A program made the translations under genes and the position numbers. Of a stretch of DNA of 64,000 bases, positions 61,015-64,000 are shown piece after piece. Source of the DNA: CAJBLF01 sp964463255 (GTDB taxonomy: Bacteria; Patescibacteriota; Gracilibacteria; Absconditabacterales; Absconditicoccaceae); contig CAYXBC010000028.1 of the NCBI GenBank assembly GCA_964463255.1, positions 1-64,000 on the forward strand. The letters are read 5' to 3'. Numbering within the stretch: the stretch's first letter is position 1; the number at the start of each line of letters is the position of its first letter. The notes under the pieces were generated by a model. The model ran no database searches. It saw only the letters and a list, made by a program, of their open reading frames with translations, and was not told where the DNA came from.

Positions 61015-62040
61015 ATGTCAGAAGATCAAGAGAAAATCAAGACTGAATCATGAGCGGAAACTATAGAAGATACCAAGACCCAGCTCGCTGAGATGTATCT
61101 CAATTTCCTCGATAAACAAAAATGATGACTCATGGCTACGTGAGCTTCATTAGGTGTCAATCTCAATCCTCTCCAGAAGGATGCTGTAGAATATCTCACG
61201 AGCGAAGCTGCTGAAGAAGAAGATATCCTCTCAAAAATAGGAAAGAATATCAAAGAGAAACTCATAGAGAAAGTGACAGAATGAACATTTTTGGAATACA
61301 ATAAAGCGAACTTAACCAAGATGAAATCCTTAATTATGCAATATAAGGGCGATCAAGCTAAGCTACAAGAGCTTATGAAACAGATTGAGGAAGGAAAGGA
61401 TCCTACGGCTGAAAGTCTACCTAGTATAGCTCCTACTGAACAACAGCAATCTCTCCAACAGCAAAAATCTGAAGAACCGCCCCTTGCAGAGAATAATTGA
61501 ACAGTACTTCCTTCTGAAGAGCTAACTCCGAATGTTCCCGTTCCACCGGCCGTAATAGCAGGAGCTGCGGTAGTGTGAGCAGGCGTGGTAGCTGTTGAAA
61601 AGGTAGATAAATTGACCTATAATGAACCCCTAAAAGGCCGTGACGTGAAGATTACGTCCGAATTTGGCAAAAGGACCAATCCTATTACTTGAGAGCCATG
61701 ACAGATGCATTACGGCATAGATATAGCTATGCCAAAAAAAACACCAATCCACAGTATTGTCTCAGGCAAAGTTATCGAGAATGCACGAGACAAGAAATGA
61801 TGAGGGAATTATATTGTTATCGAGTGAGATGATGGCAGAAAATATTCCTATCTACATCTCAACAATCGCTCGGATCTTCAGATAGATACAATCGTCAAAA
61901 CAGGTGATGTAATCGGAAAAGTAGGTTCTACATGAAAGAGCACCTGACCACATCTGCATCTCACGATAAAAGAAAACGACAAGCCGGTAGATCCATTAGC
62001 CGCCTTGCCGCAAGTATTCGAAAACTATACCATGGCTTAA
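61015..62040 (+). CDS. M23-family (LytM-type) peptidoglycan endopeptidase
   Basis: 341 aa. The C-terminal catalytic domain begins ITSEFGKRTNP and has HYGIDIAMP (zinc His and Asp), YSYLHL and GPHLHLTI (HxH), the complete LytM active site. The TGA codons include glycines in STGKSTGPHLH. N-terminal 160 residues are acidic and helical; a Pro-rich stretch and a hydrophobic helix (AVIAGAAVVGAGVVAV) precede the peptidase, so it is probably membrane-anchored with the enzyme outside. It starts 31 nt after the giant gene and overlaps the stop of convergent lexA. Confidence 0.92.
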
Positions 62041-62657
62041 ATATCTTTGATAATCTTTTTTACAACTCCGATGACTTTGGTTTCATCATATTTATCAATT
62101 TCTACATTATCAAAAAATCTATTCACTGATTCTAGAAACCGTTTACCATCTTTTTGGATAATTTTTTTCAATTTCGGGAGCTCATTATGAATCACGAAAA
62201 CATAATCATTGATATCATAACTTGCTTGCTGTTTGATGAGAACAAGATCGCCGTCCTGTATCTTGGGCTCCATACTGTTTCCTTTTGCTCTGACAAAAAA
62301 GCAAGTACTGACATCTTTGATACCCATCATCGCCATGGTGACCGGCATTTTTTCCTGTGAATATTCATCGATGACTCTTTTCCCTTTGTTGCCGCATTGA
62401 GCGAAACCATAGATAGGAAGCTGGACGATATCATTAAATCTATCGGTGATATTTTCTCTGAGTAATCTATATCCTTGGTCATCTTTGACGAAATATCCTT
62501 TCAGAACCAATTGGTTTAATTTATTGAGAACGGTCTGCGGATGGCTTGCTCAGATATTATGAGCAATCTCCCTGAGCGTGATACCTTCTTGATTCGTGTT
62601 TTTTTTGAAAAAAGCGATAAGTGATTTCTGTACATTATCAAGGTCTTTGGTGGTCAT
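62037..62657 (-). CDS. lexA: LexA-type SOS repressor
   Basis: 206 aa. An N-terminal winged helix (IAHNIGASHPQTVLNKLNQL, one glycine TGA) is joined to an S24 protease domain. The cleavage bond would be C88-G89 in YGFAQCGN, a Cys-Gly in place of the usual Ala-Gly. The catalytic Ser is S128 in KGNSMEP and the Lys lies in LPKLKKI. RecA-stimulated self-cleavage relieves repression. recA lies about 420 nt away on the opposite strand, and uvrA is at 26-29 kb. Its stop codon overlaps that of the M23 gene. Confidence 0.85.
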
Positions 62658-63079
62658 AGAGAAGTGTAGTAAAAGATTAAAAAGATTTTTTAAGGTAATG
62701 TGCTCATTTCACTCGCAATAACTATACTATTAAAATCCATAATATTCACATAGGCGTATACATAGTACTATCAATTTCGTTTCCATTATAATGATTGCTT
62801 TGACGCTGTCAAGTAAATTTTGACAAAATCAATCATATTTTTGACAGAGAGAAAGATTATAGGTGAGCATACGAAAAAAATCTCTTGATTTTCTCAAAAA
62901 ATTCTGTAAACTTCATTGCGTTGATGAAAACAGTCTCGAAAAAATGACTCATGTGGCTTGTACGATTGATATCGTAAATCATATGAATCTCCCTCGAACA
63001 TTTCATTACATACAATGAAAAATTGAAAATTGAAAATTAGAAATTTAAAATTCGTTTAATAATCTTATAGCAAAATAGT
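62658..63079. promoter_or_regulatory. Control region between lexA and recA
   Basis: 422 nt. Three TTGAC-type sequences cluster at 62800-62846: TTGACGCTGTCAA (perfect inverted repeat with 3-nt centre, 62800-62812), TTGACAAAA at 62820 and TTGACAG at 62841. The inverted repeat may be a LexA site. A possible small frame, 62863-63048, lies within. The last 60 nt are AT-rich. Confidence 0.45.
62863..63048 (+). CDS. Possible small protein upstream of recA
   Basis: 61 codons from a GTG to TAA, with two TGA codons near the end. The composition (LKKFCKLHCVDENSLEKM) looks protein-like, but the start is weak, no Shine-Dalgarno is seen and a TAG lies directly before it. It may be a small gene, a broken tail or chance. 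Confidence 0.25.
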
Positions 63080-64000
63080 ATGACAACAAAGAAACAGGAA
63101 TTACAGGAAGCTTTCAAGAGTATTGAAAAGCAATTCGGAAAAGGTGCCATCATGAGGATGGGGGATAATGCAAATGTAGGTCTTGTAAGTACATTTCATA
63201 GTGGATCCTATGTGCTTGATCTCATCCTCGGGTGAGGATACCCAGAAGGAAGAGTAGTAGAGATCTATGGACCGGAATCATCTGGAAAGACAACTATTGC
63301 GCTTCATGCAATTGCAGAGATCCAGAAGAGAGGGGAGACATGTGCATTTATCGATGCAGAACATGCGCTTGATCCTCAATATGCAAGGAAACTCGGCGTA
63401 GATGTTGATAATCTTTTGTTGTCACAACCGGATTTCGGAGAACAGGCATTGCAGATAGCTGAAGAATTAGCAAAATCTGGGGCAGTGAGATTGATTGTTA
63501 TTGATTCCGTAGCAGCCTTAGTTCCTAGAGCTGAAGTAGAAGGAGATATGGGTGATTCTTATATGTGATTGCAAGCGAGGATGATGTCCCAAGGACTCAG
63601 AAAACTCTCAGGAGTTCTCGCGAAGACAGGGACGACATGTGTATTTATCAATCAGATCCGTATGAAAATAGGAGTGATGTTCGGGAATCCAGAAACTACT
63701 CCAGGAGGTAACGCCCTCAAATTCTTTGCATCTCAGAGAGTTGAGATCCGTAGAGGGGACAAATTATTGCTAGAGAAAGAACAGATTGGTTACTTAGCAA
63801 AGATCAAAATATCAAAAAATAAAATATCTGCACCGTTCAAGACAGCAGAATTACCCGTAAAATGGGGTATATGATACGATAAGACCATGGATATCGTAGA
63901 AGCAGCAAGTATACTCAAATTAGTAGATAAGGCATGAGCATTCTATACCTTTGGTAAACAGAAATTCCAAGGAAAAGAAAAATTTGTAGCAGCCTTAGAT
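63080..64000 (+). CDS. recA: RecA recombinase, N-terminal part (runs off the window)
   Basis: 307 codons are present. It has GPESSGKTT (Walker A), LIVIDSVAALVPRAE (Walker B), MMSQGLRKLSGVL, NQIRMKIGVMFGNPET and FASQRVEIRR, all hallmark RecA segments. The invariant GGGYPEGR has its middle glycine as TGA, and three further TGA codons are sense, about 4 of 32 glycines. RecA pairs homologous DNA and triggers LexA cleavage. The C-terminal domain lies beyond the right edge. Confidence 0.97.

Noticed and set aside
1..64000. tRNA, rRNA or CRISPR arrays
   Set aside because: I looked for T-arm (GGTTCGAATC-like) sequences and regularly spaced repeats and found none that fold convincingly. The tandem units at 17351-17420 have no unique spacers.

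Overview
The window comes from a bacterium of the Candidate Phyla Radiation that reads TGA as glycine (translation table 25: Gracilibacteria or Absconditabacteria/SR1). TGA falls in frame at invariant glycines of RecA, TruB, RsmE, MurE, UvrA and ClpB, and nearly every long gene is open only if TGA is sense. The genes that use sense TGA end in TAA or TAG. I saw no rRNA, tRNA or CRISPR array.

Layout. 0-5 kb: small membrane protein, guanylate-kinase-like protein, archaeal-type ValRS with an internal TAA, FemABX-type transferase. 5.2-7.5 kb: three separate single-gene cassettes without TGA codons, the last an M50 protease. 7.6-10.7 kb: two linked single-pass membrane proteins. 10.7-15.4 kb: YebC, RecX, a free-standing IleRS C-terminal domain, DHFR, a HAD-like protein and TruB. 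15.6-18.9 kb: small membrane proteins, a lipoprotein, a SufT-like protein and a secreted protein. 19-21.3 kb: response regulator and histidine kinase. 21.5-21.8 kb: transposase scar. 21.9-25 kb and 30.6-35.9 kb: two arms that resemble parts of a type IV secretion machine (two small TrbC/VirB2-like proteins, a VirB4-like N-terminal protein, a lytic transglycosylase-like protein, two large VirB6/TrbL-like proteins). Between them lie a DUF1846 protein, UvrA, a uracil-DNA-glycosylase-like protein and a MazG-like pyrophosphohydrolase.

36-43 kb holds housekeeping and cell-wall genes: TsaB, RuvX, DUF58, MurE, RsmE, Ddl, a DUF212 membrane protein and an FtsQ-like protein. 43-48.3 kb is an island of TGA-free genes, most with their own promoter and terminator: ABC permease and ATPase, two paralogous soluble proteins, an isoprenylcysteine-methyltransferase-like enzyme and a membrane-anchored L7/L12-like domain. 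In two of these genes TGA appears to be the real stop, which suggests arrival from a standard-code donor. 48.4-53.2 kb: ClpB-type chaperone, guanine-deaminase-like enzyme, SufS.

53.3-62.0 kb is the most unusual locus: two paralogous coiled-coil membrane proteins (555 and 1737 residues) with duplicated upstream regions, a DUF4112 protein and an M23 peptidase, all rich in TGA glycine codons. LexA and the start of recA close the window. Short hairpin repeats and a roughly 160-bp inverted-repeat-bounded element are scattered between genes.
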